Assembly (NCBI RefSeq): GCF_001693435.1
Contig: NZ_CM004509.1
Span: 2,604,001 to 2,668,000 of the forward strand
Length of the DNA: 64,000 bases
DNA from: Gilliamella sp. wkB7
GTDB lineage: Bacteria > Pseudomonadota > Gammaproteobacteria > Enterobacterales > Orbaceae
Direction: 5' to 3'
Within the stretch, counting starts at the first letter, position 1. Each line of letters begins with the position of its first letter. A model generated the notes under the pieces. The model made no database searches. It was not told where the DNA came from and saw nothing but the letters and a program-made list of their open reading frames with translations. Positions 48,142 to 61,959 of the stretch are shown here, piece by piece. Position numbers and translations under genes: made by a program.

Positions 48142-48912
48142 TTATTTGCCAAGTGCTTTACCTTTTTCGACATAGCTCATATCACCTAAACTTTCGACAA
48201 TAAATTTACCGTCATCAGTATATCGAATTTTAGTAACACTTGCGTTACCTAATCCACCTTTGACTGGTGTATCAAGCCATTCTTCAACCATGGCTGTGAT
48301 CGCCATACCGTGTGATACCACTAGTACATCACCACCACCATTAGCTTTGGCTGATTCAGCAATTACTTTTAACGCAGTTTGCATACGGGTTTTTACTGTT
48401 TTGTAGTCTTCTGCTTCACCTGATTTTTCAACAGCAGCAATTGCATCCATAATCTTGTTTAATCTGATTTTACCTTTTCCAAAATCTTCCATTAATTCTT
48501 TATGGCTTGGATAACCTAAATGTTTACCCGCTGGGCCCCACATGTTAGGATCAAGGTCACCTTCGTATACACCAAAGCATGTTTCGCGAAGTGCTTCCAT
48601 TTCATTAACGGGTAGTGATTGACCTTTTGAATCTAAAACGATGCGGGCTGTTTGGCGTGCACGACCTAAATCGCTTGAGTAAGCGGCGATAAAGTTCACA
48701 TCTTTTAGACCACGTCCTAGTTGCTCGGCAACTTCGATTCCTGGTTTGGTTAATGGAGTATCAGACCAACCTTGTGCGCGGTGAACGTTATTGAACATGG
48801 TTTTACCATGGCGAGTTACATATAAATTCACATCCGCAGCAAACGTTTGAGCAATTGAAGCGGAAAGAATTACAGATAAGCTGACAAGCTTAATAAATTT
48901 TTTGATTTTCAT
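48142..48912 (-). CDS. Periplasmic histidine phosphatase family protein, paralogue 1
   Basis: The 256-residue protein has a cleavable signal peptide (1-25, ending TFAA) and a phosphoglycerate-mutase-like fold. It shows the catalytic VTRHGKTMFN, GWSDTPLT, SSDLGRARQTA with the second arginine, RETCFGVYEGD with the acid/base Glu, and VVSHGMAI with the second histidine. Periplasmic members include phytase-like and sugar-phosphate phosphatases. It is the last gene downstream of the beta-glucoside operon, 15 bp after the porin gene, and paralogous to the lipoprotein phosphatase two genes upstream. The substrate is unknown. Confidence 0.8.
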   Translation of the reverse strand: MKIKKFIKLVSLSVILSASIAQTFAADVNLYVTRHGKTMFNNVHRAQGWSDTPLTKPGIEVAEQLGRGLKDVNFIAAYSSDLGRARQTARIVLDSKGQSLPVNEMEALRETCFGVYEGDLDPNMWGPAGKHLGYPSHKELMEDFGKGKIRLNKIMDAIAAVEKSGEAEDYKTVKTRMQTALKVIAESAKANGGGDVLVVSHGMAITAMVEEWLDTPVKGGLGNASVTKIRYTDDGKFIVESLGDMSYVEKGKALGK

Positions 48913-48927
48913 AGTTTCGTCCTTTTG

Positions 48928-50268
48928 TTATAACAAATTAAATCGATAATCAATAACGGTTTCTGCAGATAATGTCGGTGAACGCTGAGCACGACCATCT
49001 CTTAATTTTGGTGTAATGTCTTTACTGCTTAAAGTTTTATAAGACCAACCATAACCAAATTTTGCCAGAATCGATAGATTTTTAAATGTTCCACTGGAAG
49101 GTTTCCAATGATTGAACACGTTGATTTCTCCATTTTTTAAGGTTTCATGTTTATAGTTAAATTCACCATAGTTTAGATATAAACCTGTAGTGTTATCTTT
49201 AAAGAAATCATAACCTAATATGCTTGATAATACTACTTCTCCATCACGCATATAGTCAGCACCCGTAGCCGCCATACCGTTATAACGTCCACGATTGTTT
49301 TTACCTAGGTGACGTCCATAATAACCGATAGCGCCTTTACGATTAGCATCGGTATAAGCAATACCAAACTTGGCACTCCATTTCGGTTCTTTCCACTCAA
49401 TATCCGCGCCATAATGCCAAGCCGAATCATCAAAATCGCGAACATTTGCTTTCATTTTGTCATGATTTTTAAGAGCAGTACTGCCATAAATTTGTGAACC
49501 TAAGATAAGTTTATCCATTGGTTTATAAGAAAATTCAATCGCATGACGTTTAATATAATCTTTTGCTTCGCCATATGAGTAATCAAGAGTGATGGATTTG
49601 TCTTTATAGGCAATACCAGCTGTTTTGATGCTATCAATTACGTACTTTCTGTCTAAACTATAAAAATGCACTTTTTGGGATGATTCACGTGGAAAGGCGC
49701 TGTCAATATAGGCTAATGATAATGCTAAATTAGAATATTTAAGTACACCACTGTAACCTAAATAACTATAACGAGTTAAATGTTGTGATGAACTAATGAC
49801 CCCCATATCTTTTAAACTATGCCAACCGGCTTTACCATTAAAATTCGCTTGGTCATTGCCTAGCTTGATTTTAGCATAGCGTTGAGTAAATTTATTAAAA
49901 CCATGGGCATTGTGTTTATTCGGTTTTTTACCAACGTTATAGAGTAAATTACGAGTAGCAAAGTAATCACTTGCACCAAGTTTTATTACGTTGTCATAAG
50001 TGAAGTCAAAACCAAGTGTATTGAACAAATAACCAGATTTATAATTGAACGTAAATGCTTGTCCCCATGCACTATGGACTTCTTTAGGTTGGGATGCATT
50101 TTCTTTTAAATATTTCCAATGGTTACGTGTTGAAAATTCAAATTTACTATCTTTAAAAAATGTTTCATCAGATAGGGATTTGGGTTCATAATGATGGGAT
50201 GATTCACTAGCAAATACGGCATAACTGTTTATGCTCAATAGCGCCAATGTTAGATATTTTATTTTCAT
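48928..50268 (-). CDS. OprD-family outer-membrane porin
   Basis: The 446-residue protein begins with a signal peptide (1-20, ending VFAS). Alternating hydrophobic and polar residues follow, typical of an 18-strand barrel. It has the OprD-like stretches FEFSTRNHWKYLKEN, GYLFNTLGFDFTYDN, YAKIKLGNDQANFNGKAGW and C-terminal VIDYRFNLL. Family members pass small sugars, amino acids or chitooligosaccharides. Its place between two exported histidine phosphatases downstream of bgl genes suggests entry of a glycoside or glycoside phosphate. Ends in Leu rather than Phe. Confidence 0.82.
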   Translation of the reverse strand: MKIKYLTLALLSINSYAVFASESSHHYEPKSLSDETFFKDSKFEFSTRNHWKYLKENASQPKEVHSAWGQAFTFNYKSGYLFNTLGFDFTYDNVIKLGASDYFATRNLLYNVGKKPNKHNAHGFNKFTQRYAKIKLGNDQANFNGKAGWHSLKDMGVISSSQHLTRYSYLGYSGVLKYSNLALSLAYIDSAFPRESSQKVHFYSLDRKYVIDSIKTAGIAYKDKSITLDYSYGEAKDYIKRHAIEFSYKPMDKLILGSQIYGSTALKNHDKMKANVRDFDDSAWHYGADIEWKEPKWSAKFGIAYTDANRKGAIGYYGRHLGKNNRGRYNGMAATGADYMRDGEVVLSSILGYDFFKDNTTGLYLNYGEFNYKHETLKNGEINVFNHWKPSSGTFKNLSILAKFGYGWSYKTLSSKDITPKLRDGRAQRSPTLSAETVIDYRFNLL

Positions 50269-50426
50269 TGTCGTTTTCCTAACTGTGTATCCTAATTTAA
50301 AAAATGTTTGGTATTTATGGGTTTTTTACTTTTACTAAACATTTAGGCTTTGTCTGCAAAAGCAGTATCGTCCTATCTTTCCGCTTTAATTATTTTTTTA
50401 GTGATTGATTATTTCCTTCAGCCTTA

Positions 50427-51254
50427 TTATTTATTCAAGGATAATTTTCCTAAATCCACATACTCCATATTGCCAATTTCAACGACACTGTATTTACCAT
50501 TTTGGTAAACGATTTTAACAACCGTTGCATTGGATAATGGTTTGTTTTTAATTGGATCATCGGTGAGATCGGAAATCATGGCTTGCATTGACATGCCAGA
50601 TGAAATCGCCAAAATATTTTTTTGATGCTTTTCTTGTGCTGTTTTTATAATGGTATTGAGTGCATTTTGAGTACGCTCTTTAACTTGTTCAAAGTTTTCC
50701 GCTTCATGTTTAGGATCACTTTTTGCAATAGCATCTGTAAGTGCTGCCACTGGAATTTGACCTTCTACATAGCTTTTATAGAAGTTATTAACAGATTTAT
50801 AGCCAAGTGACTTCATTGAAGCAGAGACCATTTTTGCGTTGGTGCCGCCTTCAAACCCACCATAAAAGACTTCACGTAATCCTTTGAGTTCTTGAATTTG
50901 GTAATTTTGGACACCTTTTTGTTGTAATAGTACTTGCATGGTTTCACGTTGACGCCCTGCATCGCTGGTGTAGTAGGCATCAAATTGGATTTGCTTATCT
51001 TTAAATCCTTCTCCTAAATAACGCGCAACTTCAATCCCTTTATCGGTTAATGGCGAATCCGCCCAACCTTGTACTAAATCGTAGGTATTAAATAAAGTTT
51101 TACCATGACGAGCAAAATAGATGGTAATCTCTTCATTGTTGTTATTTACGTTATTAATTGACACTTTACTTGATGGGGTGCTGCATCCAGTTGTAAGAGT
51201 GGTTAGAACTAATAATCCAGTGGTTAATGTTATTTTTATTGTTTTATTTTTCAT
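50427..51254 (-). CDS. Histidine phosphatase lipoprotein, paralogue 2
   Basis: The 275-residue protein has a lipoprotein signal with lipobox TTGC (acylated Cys ~24) and an Asn-rich linker. A histidine phosphatase domain follows: FARHGKTLFN, GWADSPLTDKG, TSDAGRQRETM, REVFYGGFEGG and AISSGMSM. In the last motif the second catalytic histidine expected in SHG is Ser (SSG), so activity may be altered. It is paralogous to the soluble phosphatase at 48142-48912. It lies 82 bp after the GH1 gene and is likely part of the same transcript. Confidence 0.78.
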   Translation of the reverse strand: MKNKTIKITLTTGLLVLTTLTTGCSTPSSKVSINNVNNNNEEITIYFARHGKTLFNTYDLVQGWADSPLTDKGIEVARYLGEGFKDKQIQFDAYYTSDAGRQRETMQVLLQQKGVQNYQIQELKGLREVFYGGFEGGTNAKMVSASMKSLGYKSVNNFYKSYVEGQIPVAALTDAIAKSDPKHEAENFEQVKERTQNALNTIIKTAQEKHQKNILAISSGMSMQAMISDLTDDPIKNKPLSNATVVKIVYQNGKYSVVEIGNMEYVDLGKLSLNK

Positions 51255-51336
51255 CGTTAGCCTCGTATAGCATAAATTATTGATATGCTAAATCAATTAG
51301 CAGGTAAGGATGATTAATCACTTACCTGCATCATTA

Positions 51337-52731
<1,395 letters not shown>

Positions 52732-52738
52732 TTACTCC

Positions 52739-54640
<1,902 letters not shown>

Positions 54641-54671
54641 TTATCCTTATTTGTTTAACGCTTAAATAGCG

Positions 54672-54714
54672 CAAAAAAAAACCTAGATCTCTTATTATCA
54701 AGAGATCTAGGTTT
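54672..54714 (-). terminator. Conditional terminator between bglG and bglF
   Basis: On the minus strand, AACCTAGATCTCTT pairs with AAGAGATCTAGGTT across a short loop (14 bp stem) and runs into nine T. Its left arm overlaps the antiterminator sequence, as in the E. coli bgl operon where a terminator stands between bglG and bglF. Confidence 0.92.
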
Positions 54715-54741
54715 TGCTTACATAGTAATAATTTACTATGC
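54705..54741 (-). promoter_or_regulatory. BglG/LicT-type RNA antiterminator (RAT)-like sequence
   Basis: On the minus strand CATAGTAA ATTA TTACTATG (a perfect 8-bp stem) leads into GTAAGCAAAACC, which overlaps the terminator. ATTATTACT and GCAAAACC match the two conserved halves of the RAT consensus, but the middle is about four bases shorter. Unphosphorylated BglG should bind here and let transcription continue into bglF. Confidence 0.6.
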
Positions 54742-54841
54742 AATGACAATCCAGTAAATGTGATAATTAGGTTAGCATAATTTTTTATGGCATGGTATGA
54801 CTTCTCAGACTGTGATTAATAAATTGTGATATATCTCACAT

Positions 54842-55711
<870 letters not shown>

Positions 55712-55755
55712 TTATTATGAATAGCTAAATAAAAATGAAAAGAAAAAAATTAAAA

Positions 55756-55777
55756 AAGTGTGATTAATATCAAACTT
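55756..55777. promoter_or_regulatory. CRP-like site upstream of the bgl operon
   Basis: The 22-mer holds TGTGA, six bases, TCAAA and matches the CRP consensus at 16 of 22 positions. It lies 72-93 bp upstream of the bglG start codon. Catabolite control of beta-glucoside genes is well known, which supports the site. Confidence 0.6.
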
Positions 55778-55834
55778 TTGTCATAATTTAGTTGCCATTA
55801 AATTATTTTTCTATCAAGGAACCAAAGTACCTAT

Positions 55835-55869
55835 AAAAAAGCCCCGATTAAGTCAATCTTATCGGGGCT
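55835..55869 (-). terminator. Terminator of htpG
   Basis: On the minus strand AGCCCCGAT pairs with ATCGGGGCT around a 12-base loop and is followed by six T, 17 bp after the htpG stop. Confidence 0.93.
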
Positions 55870-55885
55870 GAATTTTATGTTTTAT

Positions 55886-57763
55886 TTATTCTTGTGCTAA
55901 TAACTTATTCATAGTTTGAATAAATTTACTTGGATCACTTAATGAACCCTTTTCAGCAAGTAATGCTTGATCAAGTAATAACTCTACCCAATCTGTGAAC
56001 TCACTTTCTTCTTGAGTATCTGCTATACGTTTCACCAGTTTATGGTCTGGATTAATTTCAAACGTATATTTTATATCAGGTGCTTTTTGTCCAGCAGCAG
56101 CAAACAATTTGGCCATCTGTGTGCTCATTTCGTCAGCAGCGGTTGTGACAACAGCAGGTGTGTTAGTTAAACGATGAGTTATTTTAACTTCTTTAACTTT
56201 ATCACCTAATACTGTTTTTACTCTCTCAATAAATGGTTCGAGTTCTTTTTCAACTTGTTTTTGTTCTTCACTATCTTGATCAGCCAGTTTTTCAATAGAT
56301 TCGTCTGATTTACTGACTGATTGGAATTGTTTACCATCAAATTCAGTTAGGTTGCTCATCATCCATTCATCAATACGATCGGATAATAATAATACCTCAA
56401 TACCTTTTTTACGGAATAGCTCTAAGTGAGGGCTGTAATTTGCAGCACCATAGCTGTCCGCTGTGATGTAGTAAATTTTTTCTTGCCCGTCTTGCATACG
56501 GCTGATGTAATCTTCTAACGATACTGTTTGTGCATCACTATCAGTGTGGGTTGAAGCAAAACGTAATAATTTGGCTATCGCTTCCCGATTAGCAAAGTCT
56601 TCACCTGTACCTTCTTTTAATACTAAACCAAATTCACCCCAGAATTGTTGATATTGTTCTTTGTCATCTTTGGCTAATTTTTCAAGCATTTGTAGTACGC
56701 GTTTAGTACACGCATTACGTAAACTTTGGGTGATTTTGTTATCTTGTAGAATTTCACGCGATACATTTAATGGAAGATCATTTGAATCAATTAAACCTTT
56801 CACAAAACGTAAATAGTTTGGCATGAATTGTTCAGCATCATCCATAATAAATACACGTTGAACATATAATTTCAATCCGTGTTTATTATCGCGATTCCAC
56901 ATATCCCATGGTGCTTTAGCTGGAATATACAGTAAACTGGTGTACTCTTGTTTACCTTCAACTCGGTTATGGCTCCAACTTAATGGATCAGCATAATCAT
57001 GTGACAGGTGTTTATAAAATTCTTTATACTCTTCATCAGTGATATCGGATTTGCTACGAGTCCAAAGTGCTTGAGCTTTATTAATTTTTTCCCATTTGAC
57101 TTCTTTACTTTCTTCGTCAGTAGTTTGCACTTCAACAGGTAATGAAATATGATCAGAATATTTGCTGATAATGGAACGTAGACGCCAATCATCTAAAAAC
57201 TCTTTCTCATCTTCTTTTAAATGTAAAGTGATTTCGGTACCGCGAGTTTCTTTATTATCATCTGAAATGGTATATTCACCTTCACCAGCTGATTCCCACA
57301 TAACGGCTTCGTCCGCTTTAGCGGTTGCTGCACGGGTTCTCACTGTAACTTTGTCAGCAACAATAAAGGCAGAGTAAAAACCTACCCCGAATTGACCGAT
57401 TAATTGGCTATCTTTAGCTTGATCGCTTCCAATTGATTCTAAAAATGCTTTGGTGCCTGATTTTGCAATGGTTCCTAAATTTTCGATGACTTCATCACGT
57501 GTCATACCAATACCATTATCAGAAATCGATAGGGTACCTGCTTCTTTATTTACCCAAATGCGCACACCAAGTTCAGCATCACCTGCATATAAATCTGGGT
57601 TTTCTAATGCTTTGAAGCGAAGTTTATCGGCTGCATCAGATGCATTGGAAATTAGCTCTCTTAAAAAGATCTCTTTATTGGAATATAAAGAATGGATCAT
57701 TAAATGTAGAATTTGTTTAACTTCTGATTGAAATCCACGAGTTTCAGTGCCTTGCTTACTCAT
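55886..57763 (-). CDS. htpG: Chaperone HtpG (bacterial Hsp90)
   Basis: HtpG is an ATP-dependent dimeric chaperone that remodels client proteins with DnaK. The 625-residue protein has the N-terminal GHKL ATPase domain with [25 protein letters not shown] and [11 protein letters not shown], the middle domain with the [21 protein letters not shown] segment, and the C-terminal dimerisation domain. The usual MEEVD tail of eukaryotic Hsp90 is absent, as expected. It is monocistronic. I found no convincing sigma-32 promoter upstream. Confidence 0.97.
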   Translation of the reverse strand: MSKQGTETRGFQSEVKQILHLMIHSLYSNKEIFLRELISNASDAADKLRFKALENPDLYAGDAELGVRIWVNKEAGTLSISDNGIGMTRDEVIENLGTIAKSGTKAFLESIGSDQAKDSQLIGQFGVGFYSAFIVADKVTVRTRAATAKADEAVMWESAGEGEYTISDDNKETRGTEITLHLKEDEKEFLDDWRLRSIISKYSDHISLPVEVQTTDEESKEVKWEKINKAQALWTRSKSDITDEEYKEFYKHLSHDYADPLSWSHNRVEGKQEYTSLLYIPAKAPWDMWNRDNKHGLKLYVQRVFIMDDAEQFMPNYLRFVKGLIDSNDLPLNVSREILQDNKITQSLRNACTKRVLQMLEKLAKDDKEQYQQFWGEFGLVLKEGTGEDFANREAIAKLLRFASTHTDSDAQTVSLEDYISRMQDGQEKIYYITADSYGAANYSPHLELFRKKGIEVLLLSDRIDEWMMSNLTEFDGKQFQSVSKSDESIEKLADQDSEEQKQVEKELEPFIERVKTVLGDKVKEVKITHRLTNTPAVVTTAADEMSTQMAKLFAAAGQKAPDIKYTFEINPDHKLVKRIADTQEESEFTDWVELLLDQALLAEKGSLSDPSKFIQTMNKLLAQE

Positions 57764-58067
57764 TGACTAGTTCCTCTACTATATTTAGTTATTTCAATTC
57801 ACGCTATCTGCTACATGACGTTATTATCGACAAACTTATATGATTTTAATCGATTTATTATGTAGCTTTAGTCGTTAATATTTACTGAATAATATTAATA
57901 TAATGGTTTGAATTATTGTTGTATTGCTATATGGGAATAAAAATTAGGATTTCAATACAAGTTAGTAAAATTTATTAATTGTTTGTCTGTTTTTTGTTAA
58001 ATAAGAGGTATAAAAAAGCCTTGATGGATATCAAGGCTTATAATATATAATGTAATTTTGATATTAT
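57764..58067. other. Intergenic region between the NSS transporter gene and htpG
   Basis: It holds the htpG promoter region and, near its left end, the terminator of the transporter gene. I see nothing else of note. Confidence 0.4.
58012..58038. terminator. Hairpin between the htpG promoter region and the NSS transporter gene end
   Basis: AGCCTTGA / TCAAGGCT forms an 8-bp stem with a six-base loop. On the minus strand it is followed by six T, so it ends the transporter transcript. Confidence 0.85.
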
Positions 58068-59429
58068 TTAGATAAATCCATAAATCAAAATGAAGATAAC
58101 CGCAACAGGAACAATAAATCGAGATACAACGGTCCAAATACTGAACCAAAATTCATTTAAGTTTAACTCCTCACGGATACGTTTTTGATTCATCATCCAT
58201 GCTCCAAACACTACCGTGCCTAACCCGGTAACAGGTAACATGATTTTGCTCGTTAAATAATCCAGTAAATCAAAAATGTTTTTATCAAATAATTTTACGT
58301 CTGACCATTCATTAAATGACAAAATACAAGCGATACCTAACGCCCAAATGAAAACACTGCTTACCACTGTTGCTGTTTTACGCCCCATATGGGTTTTTTC
58401 TTCTAATAATTCAACTGTTGGTTCAAGCAAAGATATTGAGGAAGTTAACGCAGCAAAAGTTAAGAAAATAAAAAATAAACAACCTAAAATAGTTCCTCCA
58501 GCCATATTACCAAAGGCAATTGGAAGTGTAACAAAAATAAGCCCAGGACCAGAACCTGCTTCTAAACCATTTGCAAATACGAGTGGGAATATCGCCATAC
58601 CAGATAACATTGCTACTATTACATCTAAAATCACCACAGTACGTGCGGTTGATAGTAAATTTACATCTTTACCAAGGTAAGAACCGTACGCCATCATTAT
58701 GCCCATACCTAATGATAAGCTAAAAAAAGCATGCCCTAAAGCTGCTAAAATTGCGGTGCCATTTAGCGCTGACAAATTTGGGGTAAATAAAAATTTAAAT
58801 GCTTGACCGAAAGATGGACCACTCACATAAGCGGCATAGCCAACTAGTACCAGTAGCAATATGCCTAAGCCTGGCATCATGATTTTACATGATCGCTCTA
58901 AACCAGCACCAACGCCCAAAGCAACGATAAGAGTATTAGCCGCCATAAAAACGGTATGCCATATTAATAAACTGTTAACGTTGCCAAGAAAATCATTAAA
59001 AATTTGACCGGTGCCCGCACCATCAACACCATTAAATGTTCCTTTAATTGCTAAAAAGATATAATCAGTCGCCCAGCCACCAATCACACTATAAAATGAA
59101 AGAATTAAAAATGAACCGAGTACACCTATAATACCTACCCATTTCCATGATCTAGAACGGCCTTCAGAAACAGCAACATCTTCCATAGTATGAATTGGAT
59201 TTTTTTGCCCACGACGACCAATTAACCATTCTAAGACCAAAATAGGTAAACCAATTAAAAACATGAACAATAAATAGGTCAACACAAATGCTGAACCGCC
59301 CATTTCACCCGCCATATATGGAAACTTCCAAATGTTTCCTAACCCAACAGCAGAACCAGCAGCAGCAAGCATGAATCCCATGCGTGAGCTCCACTGAGAG
59401 TGATTTTTTTTCATAGTACCTGTACTCAT
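58068..59429 (-). CDS. Sodium-dependent transporter, SNF/NSS family
   Basis: The 453-residue membrane protein has the family hallmark in helix 1, FMLAAAGSAVGLGNIWKFPYM, which forms part of the sodium and substrate site, with ~11-12 helices in the LeuT fold. Bacterial members couple sodium influx to uptake of amino acids such as tryptophan, tyrosine or branched-chain residues. The substrate cannot be assigned here. The gene is alone, with its own terminator. Confidence 0.88.
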   Translation of the reverse strand: MSTGTMKKNHSQWSSRMGFMLAAAGSAVGLGNIWKFPYMAGEMGGSAFVLTYLLFMFLIGLPILVLEWLIGRRGQKNPIHTMEDVAVSEGRSRSWKWVGIIGVLGSFLILSFYSVIGGWATDYIFLAIKGTFNGVDGAGTGQIFNDFLGNVNSLLIWHTVFMAANTLIVALGVGAGLERSCKIMMPGLGILLLVLVGYAAYVSGPSFGQAFKFLFTPNLSALNGTAILAALGHAFFSLSLGMGIMMAYGSYLGKDVNLLSTARTVVILDVIVAMLSGMAIFPLVFANGLEAGSGPGLIFVTLPIAFGNMAGGTILGCLFFIFLTFAALTSSISLLEPTVELLEEKTHMGRKTATVVSSVFIWALGIACILSFNEWSDVKLFDKNIFDLLDYLTSKIMLPVTGLGTVVFGAWMMNQKRIREELNLNEFWFSIWTVVSRFIVPVAVIFILIYGFI

Positions 59430-59764
59430 GAATATTTACCTTGCCCTCAAAATAATTATTTAATTGTAGCTTTAATTAATGTCTAACCATTACTTTATTA
59501 GAAGCGTAAAGTTGCAAATCATGCCATGAAATACAAGGGGAAACAAGAATTCATTGTAAATTTTAATATAACTGTCTATTTTAAAATTAGAATTATTTAT
59601 TATGATAAAACTTATCGTGTTGACAATTTGAAAGTTTTATTTTAAATATACTAATTACTCACTCGTATTTTATTGATATTGCATTTAATTTTATTCTTTT
59701 ATTCATACCGACCATGACATAAAATACAGTCTGATTAATTAAATTTTTGGATAAACGAGATCCC
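59430..59764. other. Divergent promoter region of the NSS transporter and ubiG
   Basis: 335 bp of AT-rich sequence. No operator or gene was recognised. Confidence 0.4.
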
Positions 59765-60475
59765 ATGACACAAAATATTGATTTCAATGAAATAAGTAAA
59801 TTTTCTCAGTTAGCAGCTCAATGGTGGGATCCAAATGGCAAATGCAGACCCCTCCATATTATCAACCCTCTACGTGTGGATTATATTAAACAACAGGTAG
59901 GTTGTTTGGAAAACAAACAAGTATTAGATGTCGGCTGTGGGGGAGGCATTCTATCCGAAAGCCTTGCTAAATTTGGCGCTGATGTTACAGCGATTGATCT
60001 TGCAGATGAATCACTGGCAGTTGCCCAGCTTCATGCAAAAGAAAATAACTTAGTTATTAATTACCAAAAGCAAACCGTTGAAGATCATGCTAAAGAGCAT
60101 CCTACTTATTATGATATCATTACCTGTATGGAACTTCTAGAACACGTACCGGATCCATTTTCGATTATCCAAGCTTGTGCAACGCTACTTAAACCGAATG
60201 GCAAACTCTTTTTATCTACTATAAATCGTAATCATAAAGCCAAATTATTGTTGATTTATGGTGCAGAATACATTGCTCGAATGGTACCAAAAGGGACTCA
60301 TGATTTTAATCGATTTATTCGTCCATCAGAATTAATGAATTGGGTAGAACAAGCGAAATTAGATGTCGAAGATATTATAGGCATGGAATATCACATACTC
60401 AAAAATGAATTTAAGTTGGGACCAAACATTGATGTTAATTATATTTTAACAGCCCAAAAAACCTCAAATTTGTAA
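59765..60475 (+). CDS. ubiG: Ubiquinone biosynthesis O-methyltransferase UbiG
   Basis: UbiG performs both O-methylations in ubiquinone synthesis using SAM. The 236-residue class I methyltransferase shows EISKFSQLAAQWWDPNGKCRPLH at the N-terminus, SAM motif I VLDVGCGGGILSESLAKFG, CMELLEHVPDP, and FLSTINRNHKAKLLLIYGAEYI with the membrane-binding loop. I prefer the ATG at 59765, which gives the usual length. A TTG at 59747 would add six residues and has no better ribosome site. Confidence 0.95.
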   Translation: MTQNIDFNEISKFSQLAAQWWDPNGKCRPLHIINPLRVDYIKQQVGCLENKQVLDVGCGGGILSESLAKFGADVTAIDLADESLAVAQLHAKENNLVINYQKQTVEDHAKEHPTYYDIITCMELLEHVPDPFSIIQACATLLKPNGKLFLSTINRNHKAKLLLIYGAEYIARMVPKGTHDFNRFIRPSELMNWVEQAKLDVEDIIGMEYHILKNEFKLGPNIDVNYILTAQKTSNL

Positions 60476-60531
60476 AATGTGATCTAATTCTCATTTTAGA
60501 CATTTTTTCCATTATTTTTTTTATTTTCCTC

Positions 60532-60558
60532 TATAATCCTGAATGTTACCGATAACAT
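60532..60558 (+). promoter_or_regulatory. -10 element and GntR-type operator of gntT
   Basis: A perfect TATAAT (60532-60537) is followed by ATGTTACCGATAACAT (60543-60558), a perfect palindromic arm pair (ATGTTA / TAACAT) around CCGA. This equals the operator recognised by E. coli GntR and IdnR, and it covers the expected transcription start. Repressor binding would block initiation until gluconate is present. No clear -35 was found. Confidence 0.85.
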
Positions 60559-60584
60559 ATTAGATTATTCTAGAGGAAATATTC

Positions 60585-61907
60585 ATGCCGTTAATCATTA
60601 TAGCTATAGGCGTAGCTTTATTACTTGTCTTAATGTTGCCGCTGCGCGTCAATGGTTTTATTGCCTTGATTCTTGTCGCATTAAGTGTTGGTATCATGGA
60701 AGGTATGCCGGTAATGGCAGTGGTTCAATCCATAAAAAATGGAGTGGGAGGAACGCTAGGTAGCTTAGCATTAATTATGGGTTTCGGTGCCATGCTGGGC
60801 AAACTATTAGCGGATTGTGGTGGCGCACAGCGCATTGCAACAACGTTAATTAATACGTTCGGCGATAAAAAAATACAGTGGGCTGTTACCCTTACGGGTT
60901 TTATTGTTGGATTTGCCTTATTTTATGAAGTAGGTTTTGTTTTATTGCTACCGCTCATATTAACCATTGCAGCAACGCTTCGTATATCCCCATTATATAT
61001 TGGTATTCCTATGGCGGCTGCTTTATCTGTTACTCATGGTTTTTTACCTCCTCACCCTGGACCAACCGCTATCGCCGAAATATTTAAAGCTGATATGGGA
61101 CGCACTTTACTTTACGGTACCATCATAGGTATTCCAACTGTAATTTTAGCCGGTCCTGTACTTGCCAAGATGCCTTTTATACGAGCCATTAATCATCCGA
61201 TTGAAGACGGATTGTATAATTCAAAACAATTTACTGATGAACAGATGCCAAGTTTTGTTGTCAGTGTATTTACTGCTTTAATACCAGTTGTACTCATGTC
61301 AATTCGAGCAGTATGTGAAATGACTTTACCAAAAGGGCATTTAATTCTGCCTTATGTAGAATTTTTTGGTGATCCAATTATCGCTACATTGATTTCAGTG
61401 ATTGTAGCGGTGTTTACCTTTGGCATTTTCCGTGGGCGTTCAATGGCTCAAATCAATACGACTTTAGCGAATTCAATTAAAATCATCGCCATGATGTTAT
61501 TGATTATTGGCGGTGGTGGCGCCTTTAAACAAGTTTTAGTTGATAGTGGCGTTAAAGTTTATATTGAAGAGATGATGCATGCATCTAATATATCACCACT
61601 TATTATGGCTTGGTTAATTGCTGCATTATTGCGATTAGCTCTTGGTTCAGCAACGGTTGCGGCATTAACTGCAGGTGGCATTGTATTCCCATTAATCGCT
61701 TCCACAGGCGTGAGTCCAGAATTGATGGTGATTGCGACTGGAGCAGGTAGCGTGGTGTTTTCTCATGTTAATGATCCTGGATTTTGGTTGTTTAAAGAAT
61801 ATTTTAACCTTAGCATCACCGAAACCATGAAATCGTGGTCATTGTTAGAAACTGTCATTTCGGTGTGCGGATTGGTAGGTTGTTTAGCGATCAATATATT
61901 TATCTAA
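60585..61907 (+). CDS. gntT: High-affinity gluconate:H+ symporter
   Basis: The 440-residue inner-membrane protein with ~12-14 helices follows E. coli GntT almost end to end: GVGGTLGSLALIMGFGAMLG, DCGGAQRIATTLI, FYEVGFVLLLPL, ALSVTHGFLPPHPGPTAIA, LLIIGGGGAFKQVLVDSGV and FSHVNDPGFWLFKEYFNL. It takes up gluconate, which would enter the Entner-Doudoroff or pentose phosphate route after phosphorylation. GAGGAAA lies seven bases before the ATG. A GntR-type operator precedes it; neither the repressor nor gluconokinase is in the window. Confidence 0.93.
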   Translation: MPLIIIAIGVALLLVLMLPLRVNGFIALILVALSVGIMEGMPVMAVVQSIKNGVGGTLGSLALIMGFGAMLGKLLADCGGAQRIATTLINTFGDKKIQWAVTLTGFIVGFALFYEVGFVLLLPLILTIAATLRISPLYIGIPMAAALSVTHGFLPPHPGPTAIAEIFKADMGRTLLYGTIIGIPTVILAGPVLAKMPFIRAINHPIEDGLYNSKQFTDEQMPSFVVSVFTALIPVVLMSIRAVCEMTLPKGHLILPYVEFFGDPIIATLISVIVAVFTFGIFRGRSMAQINTTLANSIKIIAMMLLIIGGGGAFKQVLVDSGVKVYIEEMMHASNISPLIMAWLIAALLRLALGSATVAALTAGGIVFPLIASTGVSPELMVIATGAGSVVFSHVNDPGFWLFKEYFNLSITETMKSWSLLETVISVCGLVGCLAINIFI

Positions 61908-61926
61908 TTTACCGCATTTTTATTTT

Positions 61927-61959
61927 TTCCTTAGTGGATAATTCTACTAAGGAATTTTT
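61927..61959 (+). terminator. Terminator of gntT
   Basis: TTCCTTAGT pairs with ACTAAGGAA across a ten-base loop and runs into five T, 20 bp after the gntT stop. Confidence 0.9.
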
